Assembly: GCF_015209965.1 (NCBI RefSeq)
Contig: NZ_MU158689.1
Coordinates: forward strand, 202,648-266,647
Source of the DNA: Sphingobacterium pedocola
GTDB taxonomy: Bacteria > Bacteroidota > Bacteroidia > Sphingobacteriales > Sphingobacteriaceae
Length of the DNA: 64,000 bases
Reading direction: 5' to 3'
In this document: positions 43,851 to 54,038 of the stretch, piece by piece
Position numbering within the stretch: the first letter of the stretch is position 1
How the letters are laid out: every line of letters begins with the position of its first letter
The notes under the pieces: generated by a model
Told to the model about the DNA's origin: nothing
The model's database searches: none
What the model saw: the letters and a program-made list of their open reading frames with translations, nothing else
Made by a program: the position numbers and the translations under genes

Positions 43851-44741
43851 ATGAGATATAAAACCCGTATTTCGTTAGACAACCTATTCAAAATAGTTTT
43901 TAAAGCCACAGGTCTGTTGGTTTTGGCCTTGTTGGGTGGTATATTTTTGATGTTGATCTATAATTCCTTTTCGTTCTTCTTAGATGTTAGGCCATTGGAT
44001 TTTATCACGGGCATGGAGTGGAATCCAACGGGAAAAACACCAAAGTACGGTATGCTTCCATTGATTCTCAGTACAACATTGGTTACCCTGGGAGCCATGG
44101 TAATTGCGATTCCACTGGGAATAGGTACCGCTGCTTTTATAGCAGAATACGCCAGTCCCCGTTTGAAGAATATCCTCAAACCGGCTATCGAAATGCTTGC
44201 TGCTATTCCATCGGTAGTTATCGGTTTTTTAGGAATCGTGGTGTTGAGCCCACGGATTGCAGATATGGCAGACTTATCAAACGGCCTTAACGCGCTTAAC
44301 GGAGCTATTCTTTTGGCAATCATGGCATTGCCTACGATCATTACGGTAGCGGAAGACGCAATACATGCCGTACCAAATACGTATAAGGAAGCAAGTTATG
44401 GTGTGGGTGCTACAAAATGGCAAACCTTACGCAAAGTGGTTATCCCTGCGGCATTTCCAGGTATTATAGCTGCCATCATGTTAGGGGTAGGTAGAGCTAT
44501 TGGTGAAACGATGACGGTACTGATGGCTACTGGTAATGCATCAATGTTCCCAACGGGAATGTTTGATGCGGTGAAGACCATGACTGCAACCATAGCAATA
44601 GAAATGGGAGAGGTACCTTATCAAACCACACATTATTATGCCTTATATGCGATTGCTACCGTGTTGTTCTTTATGACGCTAATAGCGAATATGTTGGGTG
44701 AATATTTTATCAACAAGTTCCGAAAATATCATGCGGTATAA
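43851..44741 (+). CDS. pstC: phosphate ABC transporter permease PstC
   Basis: I take the ATG at 43851 (MRYKTRISLDNLF), giving 296 residues. The earlier in-frame start adds an unlikely non-hydrophobic front. Six membrane helices are seen, with the permease EAA-like loop EASYGVGATKWQTLRKVVIPAAFPGI, through which it contacts the ATPase. The 3' end overlaps pstA by 11 nt. Confidence 0.94.
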   Translation: MRYKTRISLDNLFKIVFKATGLLVLALLGGIFLMLIYNSFSFFLDVRPLDFITGMEWNPTGKTPKYGMLPLILSTTLVTLGAMVIAIPLGIGTAAFIAEYASPRLKNILKPAIEMLAAIPSVVIGFLGIVVLSPRIADMADLSNGLNALNGAILLAIMALPTIITVAEDAIHAVPNTYKEASYGVGATKWQTLRKVVIPAAFPGIIAAIMLGVGRAIGETMTVLMATGNASMFPTGMFDAVKTMTATIAIEMGEVPYQTTHYYALYAIATVLFFMTLIANMLGEYFINKFRKYHAV

Positions 44742-45588
44742 AACACCAAAAATAGCGTCTATAATAGAATGGAGCACTTTACTGTTAAGCACCTGCTTGG
44801 TCTGTTTCTTCCTGCTCGTGGTTCTCTGGGAAATCATTTCCAAAGGAGCCAGTAAGCTTTCTTGGGAATTCGTGTTTAGTGTGCCGACAGATGGGATGAC
44901 AAAAGGAGGTGTTTTTACACCTGTTATAGGTACCGTGCTACTGACGATGATTACCGCGCTTTTTTCTATTCCGTTTGGCGTTTCCTGCGCAATCTATCTG
45001 AATGAATACGCGGAAAACAATTGGCTTACACGTACGATAAGAGCCTCTATTCGTAACCTGTCAGGTGTACCATCGATTATTTACGGTTTATTTGGGTTGG
45101 CCTTATTTGTACAGGCGTTACAATTCGGAACGTCGATGTTGGCGGCAGGTTTGACGTTGGGTCTATTGTCTTTACCTTATATTATCACGACTACTGAAGA
45201 GGCATTGGTACGTATTCCTAACAGTACGCGTGAAGCGGCCTTGGCCATAGGAGCTACGAAATTCGAAACCATTAAGGACGTTGTAGTGCCTTCGGCGATG
45301 CCAGGTATTCTTACAGGGGTAGTGTTAACATTGTCGCGTGCCGCTGGTGAAACGGCCCCTATTCTATTTACCGGTGCAGCGTTTTATATCAACAGATCTA
45401 CAGGATATCTGAATGAAGAATTTATGGCGCTGCCTTACCATTTATATATGCTCTCTACACAACATCAGTCCATAGAAGAAGTGCGGCCTATAGCCTATGG
45501 AACGGCTTTGGTGTTGGTTATTGTTGTGTTTTTAATGAATCTAACTGCTTTTTACTTCCGCTATAAATACAGGAAAAATGAGAACTAA
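44731..45588 (+). CDS. pstA: phosphate ABC transporter permease PstA
   Basis: 285 residues from ATG 44731, which lies inside the end of pstC (11-nt overlap). The start, MRYKTPKIASII, nearly repeats the PstC start MRYKTRIS. The EAA-like loop is REAALAIGATKFETIKDVVVPSAMPGI, with the usual membrane helices. It forms the phosphate channel with PstC. It overlaps pstB by 11 nt. Confidence 0.94.
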   Translation: MRYKTPKIASIIEWSTLLLSTCLVCFFLLVVLWEIISKGASKLSWEFVFSVPTDGMTKGGVFTPVIGTVLLTMITALFSIPFGVSCAIYLNEYAENNWLTRTIRASIRNLSGVPSIIYGLFGLALFVQALQFGTSMLAAGLTLGLLSLPYIITTTEEALVRIPNSTREAALAIGATKFETIKDVVVPSAMPGILTGVVLTLSRAAGETAPILFTGAAFYINRSTGYLNEEFMALPYHLYMLSTQHQSIEEVRPIAYGTALVLVIVVFLMNLTAFYFRYKYRKNEN

Positions 45589-46324
45589 ACTTTCAGCTGA
45601 ATCGCTTAATTTAAGCTTCGGAACCAAGCAGGTTCTAAAAAGCATTAATGTTTCCTTCAATGAGCACGAAATAACAGCATTGATCGGCCCTTCGGGCTGT
45701 GGTAAAAGCACGCTGCTCCGAAGTTTTAATAGAATGCACGACCTTTTCTCTTACGCACATATTGACGGAAAACTGAAGCTTGAGGAACTCGATCTATACG
45801 ACAAAACAGTACCTGTCACCGAAATTAGGAAGCGGATAGGAATGGTATTTCAAAAGGCCAACCCTTTTCCTAAAAGTATATATGAGAACATTGCGTACGG
45901 TTTGCGAATCAATAATCTGCCTCATGGCAAAGATGTGGTAGAAAAAGCATTGCGCGAAGCATTCCTGTGGGAAGAAGTGAAGGATGATCTGAAAATGCCC
46001 GCAACAAGATTGTCAGGCGGACAACAACAAAGACTATGTATCGCGCGTGCGGTAGCACTCCGTCCGGAGGTTATTCTGATGGACGAACCCTGTTCGGCAC
46101 TCGATCCAGTAAGTACATTGAAAATCGAAGAACTGATAACCCATCTAAAAGAAAAGTATACCATTGTCATTGTTACCCATAATATGCAACAGGCGCAACG
46201 TATTGCAGACAAGACTGTGTTTATGTACTTGGGTGAGATAAAAGAAGAAGGTGCTACGCAGGATATTTTCAATTTTCCGAAAAATGAAGTAACGGCTAAT
46301 TACATCAAAGGGCAGTTTGGGTAA
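45578..46324 (+). CDS. pstB: phosphate ABC transporter ATP-binding protein PstB
   Basis: This 248-residue ATPase has Walker A GPSGCGKST (37-45), the signature LSGGQQQR, Walker B VILMDEPCSALDP, and the H-loop VTHNMQQA. It powers phosphate uptake by PstSCA. No phoU follows; a terminator lies at 46348. Confidence 0.96.
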   Translation: MRTKLSAESLNLSFGTKQVLKSINVSFNEHEITALIGPSGCGKSTLLRSFNRMHDLFSYAHIDGKLKLEELDLYDKTVPVTEIRKRIGMVFQKANPFPKSIYENIAYGLRINNLPHGKDVVEKALREAFLWEEVKDDLKMPATRLSGGQQQRLCIARAVALRPEVILMDEPCSALDPVSTLKIEELITHLKEKYTIVIVTHNMQQAQRIADKTVFMYLGEIKEEGATQDIFNFPKNEVTANYIKGQFG

Positions 46325-46347
46325 TTTTGAATTTAGTTTCTTTTGAA

Positions 46348-46380
46348 AGGGTTGTTCTTTTAAACGACCCTATTTTTTTT
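46348..46380 (+). terminator. intrinsic terminator after pstB
   Basis: AGGGTTGTT pairs with AACGACCCT (one mismatch), followed by a run of Ts to 46380. Confidence 0.82.
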
Positions 46381-46502
46381 ATTAATTTCTCTTGTCGCAT
46401 TGATCGAGACATAATCTAATTTTTAATCTTTTTGTCTTTGCCTTCGGAGAGGCTCCTTCTTCTTTTTTTTAAAGAATCAAAAATCACTGTACCTGCCACA
46501 AC

Positions 46503-46649
46503 ATGTCACCATTGGCACTTCTGTTAAATTTATCTTCGACAGGGAAGGTGAGATCCGGATGTATTAACGGATCAAATGGCAATGCAGATTACACCAAATT
46601 AGAAATGATCGAATTAGTCGAGTCCGCGAAAAAGTCTCGTAAAGGCTAA
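46503..46649 (+). CDS. 48-residue hypothetical ORF
   Basis: An open frame starts MSPLALLLNLSSTGKVRSG and ends in a coding-like helix (YTKLEMIELVESAKKSRKG). The tail looks like a real protein end, so it may be a small gene or the remnant of a larger one. No family is recognised. Confidence 0.3.
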   Translation: MSPLALLLNLSSTGKVRSGCINGSNGNADYTKLEMIELVESAKKSRKG

Positions 46650-46722
46650 TGTTTTCAATATTGTCAGTATATTTATCGGCACGGTTTTTTTAGCTGTGCC
46701 GATTTAATTTTTTAGTGACCTC

Positions 46723-48426
46723 ATGCAACGTAATGATTTCTTCAGTCCGATGAATTTTCGAGATACTGCTCGGCGGATAGCGATGTTTCTTTTTGTTTCA
46801 GCTTTATGCTTGGATGGAAGCGTTTATGCAGTCTCCGAAGTTGATATCCCTGATCGGCAGATTGCCGACTCTATCCTAAAAAAAGTATACCCGGCTTGTA
46901 TTAAACTGTATGGTATTGATTCCCTGACGCAACGACAAAATGCGGCTCCCTTTAGCGGAGTGGTCGTTAGTGCTGAAGGAGATATCCTTACCGTTGCTCA
47001 TGCGACTAAACCAGGTAACGTGTATCGGGTGTTATTTCCAGATGGTAAAACGGGGACGGCGAGGGCATTGGGAAGACTGGTAACCGACAGCTCCACGAAT
47101 TTGCCGGATGTCGCGATGATGAAGATGGAAGGAGAGGGGGCTTGGCCTTATGCCGAGATGGGCTGGTCTTCCTCGTTAGTAGAAGACCAGTTGTGCTTCG
47201 GTTGGTCTTACCCCGAAACGTTACGCTTGAGTAAACCGTTTTTGCGGATTGGGCACATCATCAATCCATTGGATACCTATGGTTTTGTACAGAGCTCCTG
47301 TATTATGGAACCAGGAGACTCTGGAGGTCCGCTGTTTGACGCCCTAGGACGTGTGGTAGCTTTGCACAGCCGTATCGATGGTCCTGAGGGCCGAAATTAT
47401 GAAGTGCCTATAGACATTTACCGAAAATACTGGTCTGCTTTACAAAAGAGTGAAGGTATCGATCAGTACCCCGCGGTAGAAGATCCCATCGGATTAGACC
47501 CCCTGATTGATAAACTTCAAACACAGCCGTTGTCGAACCCGGTAGAAAAATCACGGAAAAAGTCTCTTCCCGTCTTTACGATAGTAAGTACAATTAGCTC
47601 GGATTCGGTACAGGTTCTGGGTACTGGATTTTCCCTCACTAAAAATAAACAGATTATCGTAAGCAAGAGTAGCCTTGTGGGACACTACCCAGTTTTGAAA
47701 TACGGGAAGAAGGAATATCCATTACAGGTAATAGCTAGAGATAAGAACAATGATCTAATAGCACTGCAGGCTCCGATACAATTACGTGAAACAGTTCGTC
47801 AGACAGCAATTGCTGATGGCCTGCTTACAGAGGATGATATTGGACGAGCTATTTGGACTTCTATTTCTCCGACAGATACGAAAAAGGGAGTGGTAGGAAT
47901 GGCTCCGCAAAGTATGCCGGCATGGCAGAGTTCGGGGAGTATTAGTGCACGACTACAAGAGATCAACGGGTTGCCAACTGTATTGCATGTGGACAGCCTC
48001 GGACCGGCGTATATAGCAGGGTTAAAGAAAGACGATAAAATTGTGCTATTGAATGGTCATGACGTGGCAAGCGCGGAAAAAATTAATAAAGAGTTTATGA
48101 ATTATTTTCCGGGCGATACCGTCACCGTTTCTTGGATAAGAGGAGAAGCTAATTTAGCATCTGATTTGATCCTCACAAACAAAGTATTTGGGGAAAGCAA
48201 TCATCCGGCAAACAACATAAAGGGCGGTAAATCCATCCGAAGAGATGGTTTCTCAAGTGTATTTCTTCACGATTCACGCATCCATAGTTACGAATGTGGA
48301 AGCCCTGTTTTTAATACGCATGGCAAATGCATAGGTTTAAATATTGCGCGATATAGCCATACGGCATCTTTGGCTATTCCGGCAAATGTACTTCAGGCTT
48401 TTTTACAAAGGATAGAGTTGGAATAA
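46723..48426 (+). CDS. exported trypsin-like serine protease with a split second protease domain and PDZ
   Basis: The protein has 567 residues and a signal peptide near 18-37 (MFLFVSALCLDGSVYA). The first trypsin-like domain carries the full triad: His93 (TVAHAT), Asp129 (LPDVAMM) and Ser200 (EPGDSGGP). From about 285 a second protease-like domain begins (VFTIVSTISSDSVQVLGTGF), but its His position reads VSKSS. A PDZ domain (about 400-475, VDSLGPAYIAGLKKDDKIVL) interrupts it, and ECGSPVFNTHGKCIGLNIA then completes the second domain's end. So the second domain is probably inactive. It may be a periplasmic quality-control or signalling protease. Confidence 0.8.
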   Translation: MQRNDFFSPMNFRDTARRIAMFLFVSALCLDGSVYAVSEVDIPDRQIADSILKKVYPACIKLYGIDSLTQRQNAAPFSGVVVSAEGDILTVAHATKPGNVYRVLFPDGKTGTARALGRLVTDSSTNLPDVAMMKMEGEGAWPYAEMGWSSSLVEDQLCFGWSYPETLRLSKPFLRIGHIINPLDTYGFVQSSCIMEPGDSGGPLFDALGRVVALHSRIDGPEGRNYEVPIDIYRKYWSALQKSEGIDQYPAVEDPIGLDPLIDKLQTQPLSNPVEKSRKKSLPVFTIVSTISSDSVQVLGTGFSLTKNKQIIVSKSSLVGHYPVLKYGKKEYPLQVIARDKNNDLIALQAPIQLRETVRQTAIADGLLTEDDIGRAIWTSISPTDTKKGVVGMAPQSMPAWQSSGSISARLQEINGLPTVLHVDSLGPAYIAGLKKDDKIVLLNGHDVASAEKINKEFMNYFPGDTVTVSWIRGEANLASDLILTNKVFGESNHPANNIKGGKSIRRDGFSSVFLHDSRIHSYECGSPVFNTHGKCIGLNIARYSHTASLAIPANVLQAFLQRIELE

Positions 48427-48507
48427 TTTAGTATATTGCGGTTGCTAAAACGATTTTAAATATTAAAAACGCCTACACGCACCTATAAACTGTAATTATT
48501 GCTATCT

Positions 48508-50853
48508 ATGATTAAAGATATTAAAATCCATGATCAGGCGGGTCGACGCCATACGAGACACATCGTGCTTGCTTTTCTTTTTTGTAACCTTTTTTTTACA
48601 TCTTCTACTTTTGCCCAATATAAGGAACCGGTCGATTATGTCAGTACATTAGTCGGCACACTCTCCAAATACGAACTCTCTACTGGAAATACGTATCCTG
48701 CAATTGCTGTGCCTTGGGGGATGAACTTTTGGACGCCGCAAACGGGAAAGATGGGAGATGGTTGGATTTATACCTACACTGCCGATAAAATTAGAGGATT
48801 TAAGCAAACGCATCAACCTAGCCCTTGGAATAACGACTACGGACAGTTTGCGATTATGCCGATCACGGGACAGCCCAATGTCGACGAGGAGAAACGGGCA
48901 AGCTGGTTTTCGCACAAAGCTGAAATAGCAAAGCCATACTATTATAGTGTGTACCTGGCGGATTATGATGTGACAACAGAAATCACGCCGACAGAAAGGG
49001 CTTCATTGTTTCGGTTTACGTTTCCGGAAAGCGATAGCGCATATGTTGTGATTGATGCTTTTGATAAGGGCTCCTACGTAAAAATAATTCCGGAAGAAAA
49101 TAAGATTATTGGATACACCACTAAAAATAGTGGAGGGGTTCCGGATAATTTTAAAAATTACTTCGTGATCGTTTTCGATAAACCATTTGCCTCACATGCT
49201 GCCGTAAAGAGCGGAGTAATCCAAAAAGGAGAACGCGAAACAACAGACCAGCATGCTGGAGGTTTAATAGGTTTCCGTACGAAGCGAGGCGAGCAGGTCA
49301 CTGCACGTATAGCCTCCTCTTTCATTAGTCATGCTCAGGCTGAACTGAATCTTCGGGAAGTGGACAAAAAATCATTCGATCAGATCAAACAAATTGGCCG
49401 TAAAAAATGGAACGAGGTGCTAGGGAAAATAATAATCGAGGATGATGACATCGATAAAATCAGAACTTTTTACTCCTGTTTGTATCGTTCGACGTTGTAT
49501 CCCAGAGATTTCTCGGAGATCGATGCGCAGGGCAACAGGGTACACTACAGTCCGTACAATGGCAAGGTGTTACCGGGTTATCTCTTTACCGATACCGGAT
49601 TCTGGGATACCTTCCGTAGCTTATTTCCCTTGCTGAATCTCGTCTACCCGTCGATGAACGAAAAAATGCAAGAGGGACTTGTCAATGCTTATCGCGAAAG
49701 TGGCTTTTTACCAGAATGGGCTAGTCCGGGGCACCGGGCATCCATGATCGGGAATAATTCGGCATCTGTTGTGACCGACGCATATTTAAGTGGACTCAAA
49801 GGCTACGATGCGGAGATTCTTTGGCAAGCGGTAAACCACGGTGCTAATCACGTGCATCCGACCAATTCATCTACCGGTAGAGCTGGATTTGATCTGTACA
49901 ACGACAAAGGGTATATCCCGGCGGATAATGAACTCAGCCAGCATGTTGCACGTACACTCGAATATGCATATGCAGACTGGTGTATTTATCAATTCGGTAA
50001 AGCCCTAAAAAAACCAGAATCGGAGATTGATATTTACGCAAAAAGAGCACTTAACTATAAAAATCTCTACGATAGAGAGACGCAGCTGATGCGTGCCCGG
50101 AATAGTGACGGTACGTTCGTTTCCCCTTTTTATCCCAGTGATTGGACCAGGGCATACACAGAAGGTAACGCCTGGCATTGGAGTTTTTGTGTTTTCCACG
50201 ATCCACAGGGATTGATTGACTTAATGGGGGGGAATGACAGATTTATAGCTATGCTAGATACGGTATTTGCTGTACCAAGTCATGAGGGAATGAAAAGCAG
50301 GCGTATGATCCATGAAATGAGAGAGATGCAAGTTATGAATATGGGCCAATACGCACATGGTAACCAGCCGATCCAACATATGCCCTATCTGTACAATTAT
50401 GGGGGACAGCCATGGAAGACACAATATTGGGTAAGACAGATCATGGATAAGCTGTACTCTGCTGCTCCAGATGGGTATTGTGGTGATGAAGACAACGGGC
50501 AGACATCTGCATGGTACGTCTTCTCGTCATTGGGATTTTACCCTGTAGCTCCGGGATCGGGCGAATATGCCATTGGTTCACCGCAATTTAAAAAAGTCAC
50601 CCTTAAACTGGAGAATGGCAAAACGGTGATCATTTCTTCTAAAGCGCCTGATGATCAATCTATTTATGTAGATGATATGAAGGTGAATGGAAAATCGTAT
50701 ACACATAATTATCTGAAGTATGCTGACTTGATGAAAGGTGGAGAGCTGGTCTTTAAGATGTCGACAAGTCCTAATCTAACAAGAGGTACGCAACCGGAGG
50801 ATATGCCTTATTCATTTACCAAAGAATTACAACACACAAAATCAAAAAAATAA
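48508..50853 (+). CDS. GH92 family alpha-mannosidase
   Basis: 781 residues from ATG 48508 (an earlier TTG is less likely). A signal peptide (LAFLFCNLFFTSSTFAQ) is followed by the GH92 start VSTLVGTLSKYELSTGNTYP and AVPWGMNFWTPQTG, then FTDTGFWDTFRSLFPLLNLV, GNSASVVTDAYLSG and GNQPIQHMPYLYNYGGQPWKT with the late acid-rich GYCGDEDNGQTSAW. GH92 enzymes are calcium-dependent exo-alpha-mannosidases that trim N-glycans and yeast mannan. The next gene starts 3 nt later. Confidence 0.93.
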   Translation: MIKDIKIHDQAGRRHTRHIVLAFLFCNLFFTSSTFAQYKEPVDYVSTLVGTLSKYELSTGNTYPAIAVPWGMNFWTPQTGKMGDGWIYTYTADKIRGFKQTHQPSPWNNDYGQFAIMPITGQPNVDEEKRASWFSHKAEIAKPYYYSVYLADYDVTTEITPTERASLFRFTFPESDSAYVVIDAFDKGSYVKIIPEENKIIGYTTKNSGGVPDNFKNYFVIVFDKPFASHAAVKSGVIQKGERETTDQHAGGLIGFRTKRGEQVTARIASSFISHAQAELNLREVDKKSFDQIKQIGRKKWNEVLGKIIIEDDDIDKIRTFYSCLYRSTLYPRDFSEIDAQGNRVHYSPYNGKVLPGYLFTDTGFWDTFRSLFPLLNLVYPSMNEKMQEGLVNAYRESGFLPEWASPGHRASMIGNNSASVVTDAYLSGLKGYDAEILWQAVNHGANHVHPTNSSTGRAGFDLYNDKGYIPADNELSQHVARTLEYAYADWCIYQFGKALKKPESEIDIYAKRALNYKNLYDRETQLMRARNSDGTFVSPFYPSDWTRAYTEGNAWHWSFCVFHDPQGLIDLMGGNDRFIAMLDTVFAVPSHEGMKSRRMIHEMREMQVMNMGQYAHGNQPIQHMPYLYNYGGQPWKTQYWVRQIMDKLYSAAPDGYCGDEDNGQTSAWYVFSSLGFYPVAPGSGEYAIGSPQFKKVTLKLENGKTVIISSKAPDDQSIYVDDMKVNGKSYTHNYLKYADLMKGGELVFKMSTSPNLTRGTQPEDMPYSFTKELQHTKSKK

Positions 50854-50855
50854 CG

Positions 50856-51797
50856 ATGATGACACGACGATATAATAGCAGATGCGTCTTATTATTTTTG
50901 TTAACGGTAATGCTTCTCGTGCCTTTCTTGTCGCAAGCACAGAATACATGGAAAGTGGCGACATTTAATGTGCGATATGACAACAAGGGCGATAAAGAAA
51001 AGGGGAATGGATGGGATAAGCGATTGCCCGTCATTTTGTCTCTGATCAAGTTTCATGAATTTGATGTTTTCGGGGCGCAGGAAGTGCTAAAAGGACAATA
51101 CGCTGACCTGAACCAAGGCCTTGACGAGTATGCATCGGTAGGGATAGGACGTGATGACGGTGTAGACAAGGGGGAGTTTGCGCCTGTCTTCTATAAAAAG
51201 GACAAATTTAAACTGATAAATTCGGGAACCTTTTGGCTCTCAGAAACACCAGACGTTCCGTCGAAAGGTTGGGATGCTTCCTTACCCCGCATATGTACCT
51301 GGGCACAATTGTTAGAGATCGCCACCGGACGCAAATCATGGTTCTTCAACCTCCATATGGATCATGTGGGCATCGTTGCCCGGGAAGAAAGCGCTCGGCT
51401 TGTCATCAAAAAGATGAAGGAGATGGTTGGCGGTGATCCGGCTTTTCTGACAGGAGATTTCAATGTGGACCAGAACAACACGATCTACCGGATACTAGCC
51501 GACTCAAAATTTGTAAAAGATAGTCACGAACACACGAAGGAACGCTATGCGTTAAATGGAACTTTCAATGCTTTTGATAGTAATCTGATGACCGATAGTC
51601 GTATCGATCACATCTTCGTTACTTCGGGCGTATCCGTAAATAAGTATGGGGTATTGACAGACTCTTATAGAAGCCCGACAACACAAACAGAAGAAATTAA
51701 AAAAGGAGATTTTCCGAAGGAACTTTCCTTCCGTCAATATGAAACACGCATGCCATCAGATCACTTTCCGGTCGTGGTGGAAGTAGTGTTGGAATAA
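50856..51797 (+). CDS. exported endonuclease/exonuclease/phosphatase (EEP) family protein
   Basis: The 313-residue protein has a signal peptide (LLFLLTVMLLVPFLSQA). EEP motifs in order are VATFNVRYDN, the metal-binding Glu in FGAQEVL, NLHMDHVG, GDFNVDQNN and the final SDHFPVVV. These metal-dependent hydrolases cut phosphodiesters or phosphomonoesters; exported Bacteroidota members are often glycan-locus phosphatases or sphingomyelinase-like. It is co-transcribed with the GH92 gene, so it may remove phosphate from phosphomannose (inference). Confidence 0.88.
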   Translation: MMTRRYNSRCVLLFLLTVMLLVPFLSQAQNTWKVATFNVRYDNKGDKEKGNGWDKRLPVILSLIKFHEFDVFGAQEVLKGQYADLNQGLDEYASVGIGRDDGVDKGEFAPVFYKKDKFKLINSGTFWLSETPDVPSKGWDASLPRICTWAQLLEIATGRKSWFFNLHMDHVGIVAREESARLVIKKMKEMVGGDPAFLTGDFNVDQNNTIYRILADSKFVKDSHEHTKERYALNGTFNAFDSNLMTDSRIDHIFVTSGVSVNKYGVLTDSYRSPTTQTEEIKKGDFPKELSFRQYETRMPSDHFPVVVEVVLE

Positions 51798-51859
51798 AAT
51801 TATTTTTTTTGCTATCTTTCCCGAATGAATTAGTTATTCATTCTTTATACTACCTCCTT

Positions 51860-52441
51860 ATGGCAAAATTAGACGAAGCCTTTGCATTGTTCGATTCCTA
51901 TAATCGTCAATCACCTATTCATATTAGTAATTCGGGACAAGATTATCCGATTGAATATTTTTACGCCATCAAGCTTCATGAATGGATTAAAGAGCTACGC
52001 CCAGATGCGACCGAAGCATTGCTGTTGGCTTCGCGCTGTCAGCATATCGGTCGTTGGGAGATTCCGCGGGATAGCTATCCGGAGGGGCGTGTCGGATACC
52101 TCACCTGGCGTAGCGACCTTGCCAAATTTCATGCGCAAAAAGCAGAAGAAATATTGCTTTCAATAGACTACGATGACGTTACGATTAAACGCGTAAAAGA
52201 AATTGTACAGAAAAAGGCGATAAAAAAAGACGACGAAGTGCAGACTATGGAAGATGCATTGTGCTTATTATTTCTACAATACCAATATGATGAACTGATC
52301 GCTAAACAATCCGAAGAAAAAATGATTGCTATTTTGGAAAAGACGTTATCCAAGATGAGCGGGCAAGGTACACAAATGGCGCTCACGTTGCACTTTAGTG
52401 CCGAAGGTGAACGTTTATTGAAACAAGCGCTGTCCTCTTAA
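51860..52441 (+). CDS. DUF4202 family protein
   Basis: 193 residues from ATG 51860 (MAKLDEAFALFDSYNRQSP); the longer frame lacks a sensible front. Family features are EYFYAIKLHEWIKEL, the histidine/arginine block LASRCQHIGRWEIPRDSYP, and a long C-terminal helical region. It is cytosolic. The repeated His/Asp pattern hints at an HD-like metal site, but the function is unknown. Confidence 0.85.
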   Translation: MAKLDEAFALFDSYNRQSPIHISNSGQDYPIEYFYAIKLHEWIKELRPDATEALLLASRCQHIGRWEIPRDSYPEGRVGYLTWRSDLAKFHAQKAEEILLSIDYDDVTIKRVKEIVQKKAIKKDDEVQTMEDALCLLFLQYQYDELIAKQSEEKMIAILEKTLSKMSGQGTQMALTLHFSAEGERLLKQALSS

Positions 52442-52502
52442 ATTTTTGCTAGTAACGTTGGAATTGGGAGAAATGATGCAATTCGGTTAACTTCGCAGCC
52501 AT

Positions 52503-54038
52503 ATGCGGACACTTACTGATATTTTTCGGATCAATCAAAAATCGAATCTCAAAAATGAGGTTCTGGCGGGTCTTACTGTTGCCATGACAATGATTCCTGA
52601 ATCGTTATCTTTTGCTATTCTTGCAGGATTATCTCCGCTAACGGGTCTTTACGCCGCATTTTTAATGGGAATAGTGACCGCATTTCTTGGAGGAAGGCCC
52701 GCTATGATATCCGGCGGTGCGGGGGCTACCGTTGTAGTACTCATTGCACTGGCTGCGTCCCATGGCGTTGAATACTTGTTTGCAGCAGTCGCTTTAGCCG
52801 GCATCCTGCAGTTGGGTGTGGGCCTTTTGAAACTCGGGAAATTCGTTCGATTGATTCCCCAACCTGTCATGTACGGATTCCTCAATGGATTAGCCATTAT
52901 TATTTTTATGGCTCAGATAGCGCAGTTTAAAACCCTCGGAAATGGAACATCGCATTGGATGCATGGTGCTCCGCTGTATATCATGTTGGGACTTACCGCA
53001 CTGACTATTTTGATCGTAGTGGCCTTGCCGAGAATAACGAAAATTATTCCAGCTTCCCTAGTGGCTATCCTTGTCGTATTTGCATTGGTCTTCTTTGGTG
53101 GTATCGAGACCAAAAAGGTGGTCGACATTGCGAGCGTGAGCGGTTCGTTACCTGCGTTTCGTATCCCGTTGGTGCCGTTCAGTATGGATACGTTGATGAT
53201 TATTTTCCCCTATGCGTTAGTGATGGCGGGTGTAGGTCTGATCGAATCGCTGTTAACCTTAAGTATGGTAGACGAGATTACCAATTCGAAAGGTAATTCA
53301 AATCGAGAAGCAATGGCACAGGGTACCGCCAATATTGTAAACGGCTTCTTTGGTGGTATGGGAGGATGTGCTATGGTCGCACAGACACTTGTAAATTTAA
53401 GCTCGGGAGGAAGAACGAGACTGTCTGCAATTATTGGGGCAGGCACGATTTTACTGGTAATTTTAGTAGGAGCACCTTTGATCGAGCAGATACCTATGGC
53501 GGCGTTAGTTGGGGTAATGATCATGGTGGCATTTGGTACATTCGAATGGATCTCATTGCGGATAATAAATAAAATGCCTAAATCCGATATTTTTGTAGGT
53601 ATACTGGTTGCCGCTATCACAGTATTTTTGCATAACCTAGCCTTAGCCGTACTTGTAGGTGTTGTGATTTCTGCATTGGTGTTTGCCTGGGATAGTGCAA
53701 AGCGTATTCGAGCTCGAAAAGATATTGATATCTATGGAAATAAAGTCTATGAGATATTTGGTCCGCTATTCTTTGGGTCGATTTCTAATTTTTTGGAAAA
53801 ATTCGATCCGGACGGTGATCCGGATCGGATCATTATAGATTTTAAGGAATCTAGGGTAGTCGATATGTCCGCGATCGACGCTCTGCATAAAATAACCGAT
53901 AAATACGCCAATCAGGGTAAAAAGGTGATTTTGAGGCACCTCAGTTCTGACTGCAGATTGTTACTGCACAATGCGAAAGGAATTATTGAAGTCAATATAG
54001 AAGAGGATCCGACCTATAACGTAATGCCTTCTTCGTGA
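52503..54038 (+). CDS. SulP family inorganic anion transporter
   Basis: The 511-residue membrane protein has the SulP signature near the front (GLTVAMTMIPESLSFAILAG), about 12-14 hydrophobic segments, and a C-terminal STAS domain (about 415-505, RIIIDFKESRVVDMSAIDAL). It imports sulfate, bicarbonate or another anion. There is no cysDN or carbonic anhydrase gene nearby to fix the substrate. Confidence 0.93.
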   Translation: MRTLTDIFRINQKSNLKNEVLAGLTVAMTMIPESLSFAILAGLSPLTGLYAAFLMGIVTAFLGGRPAMISGGAGATVVVLIALAASHGVEYLFAAVALAGILQLGVGLLKLGKFVRLIPQPVMYGFLNGLAIIIFMAQIAQFKTLGNGTSHWMHGAPLYIMLGLTALTILIVVALPRITKIIPASLVAILVVFALVFFGGIETKKVVDIASVSGSLPAFRIPLVPFSMDTLMIIFPYALVMAGVGLIESLLTLSMVDEITNSKGNSNREAMAQGTANIVNGFFGGMGGCAMVAQTLVNLSSGGRTRLSAIIGAGTILLVILVGAPLIEQIPMAALVGVMIMVAFGTFEWISLRIINKMPKSDIFVGILVAAITVFLHNLALAVLVGVVISALVFAWDSAKRIRARKDIDIYGNKVYEIFGPLFFGSISNFLEKFDPDGDPDRIIIDFKESRVVDMSAIDALHKITDKYANQGKKVILRHLSSDCRLLLHNAKGIIEVNIEEDPTYNVMPSS

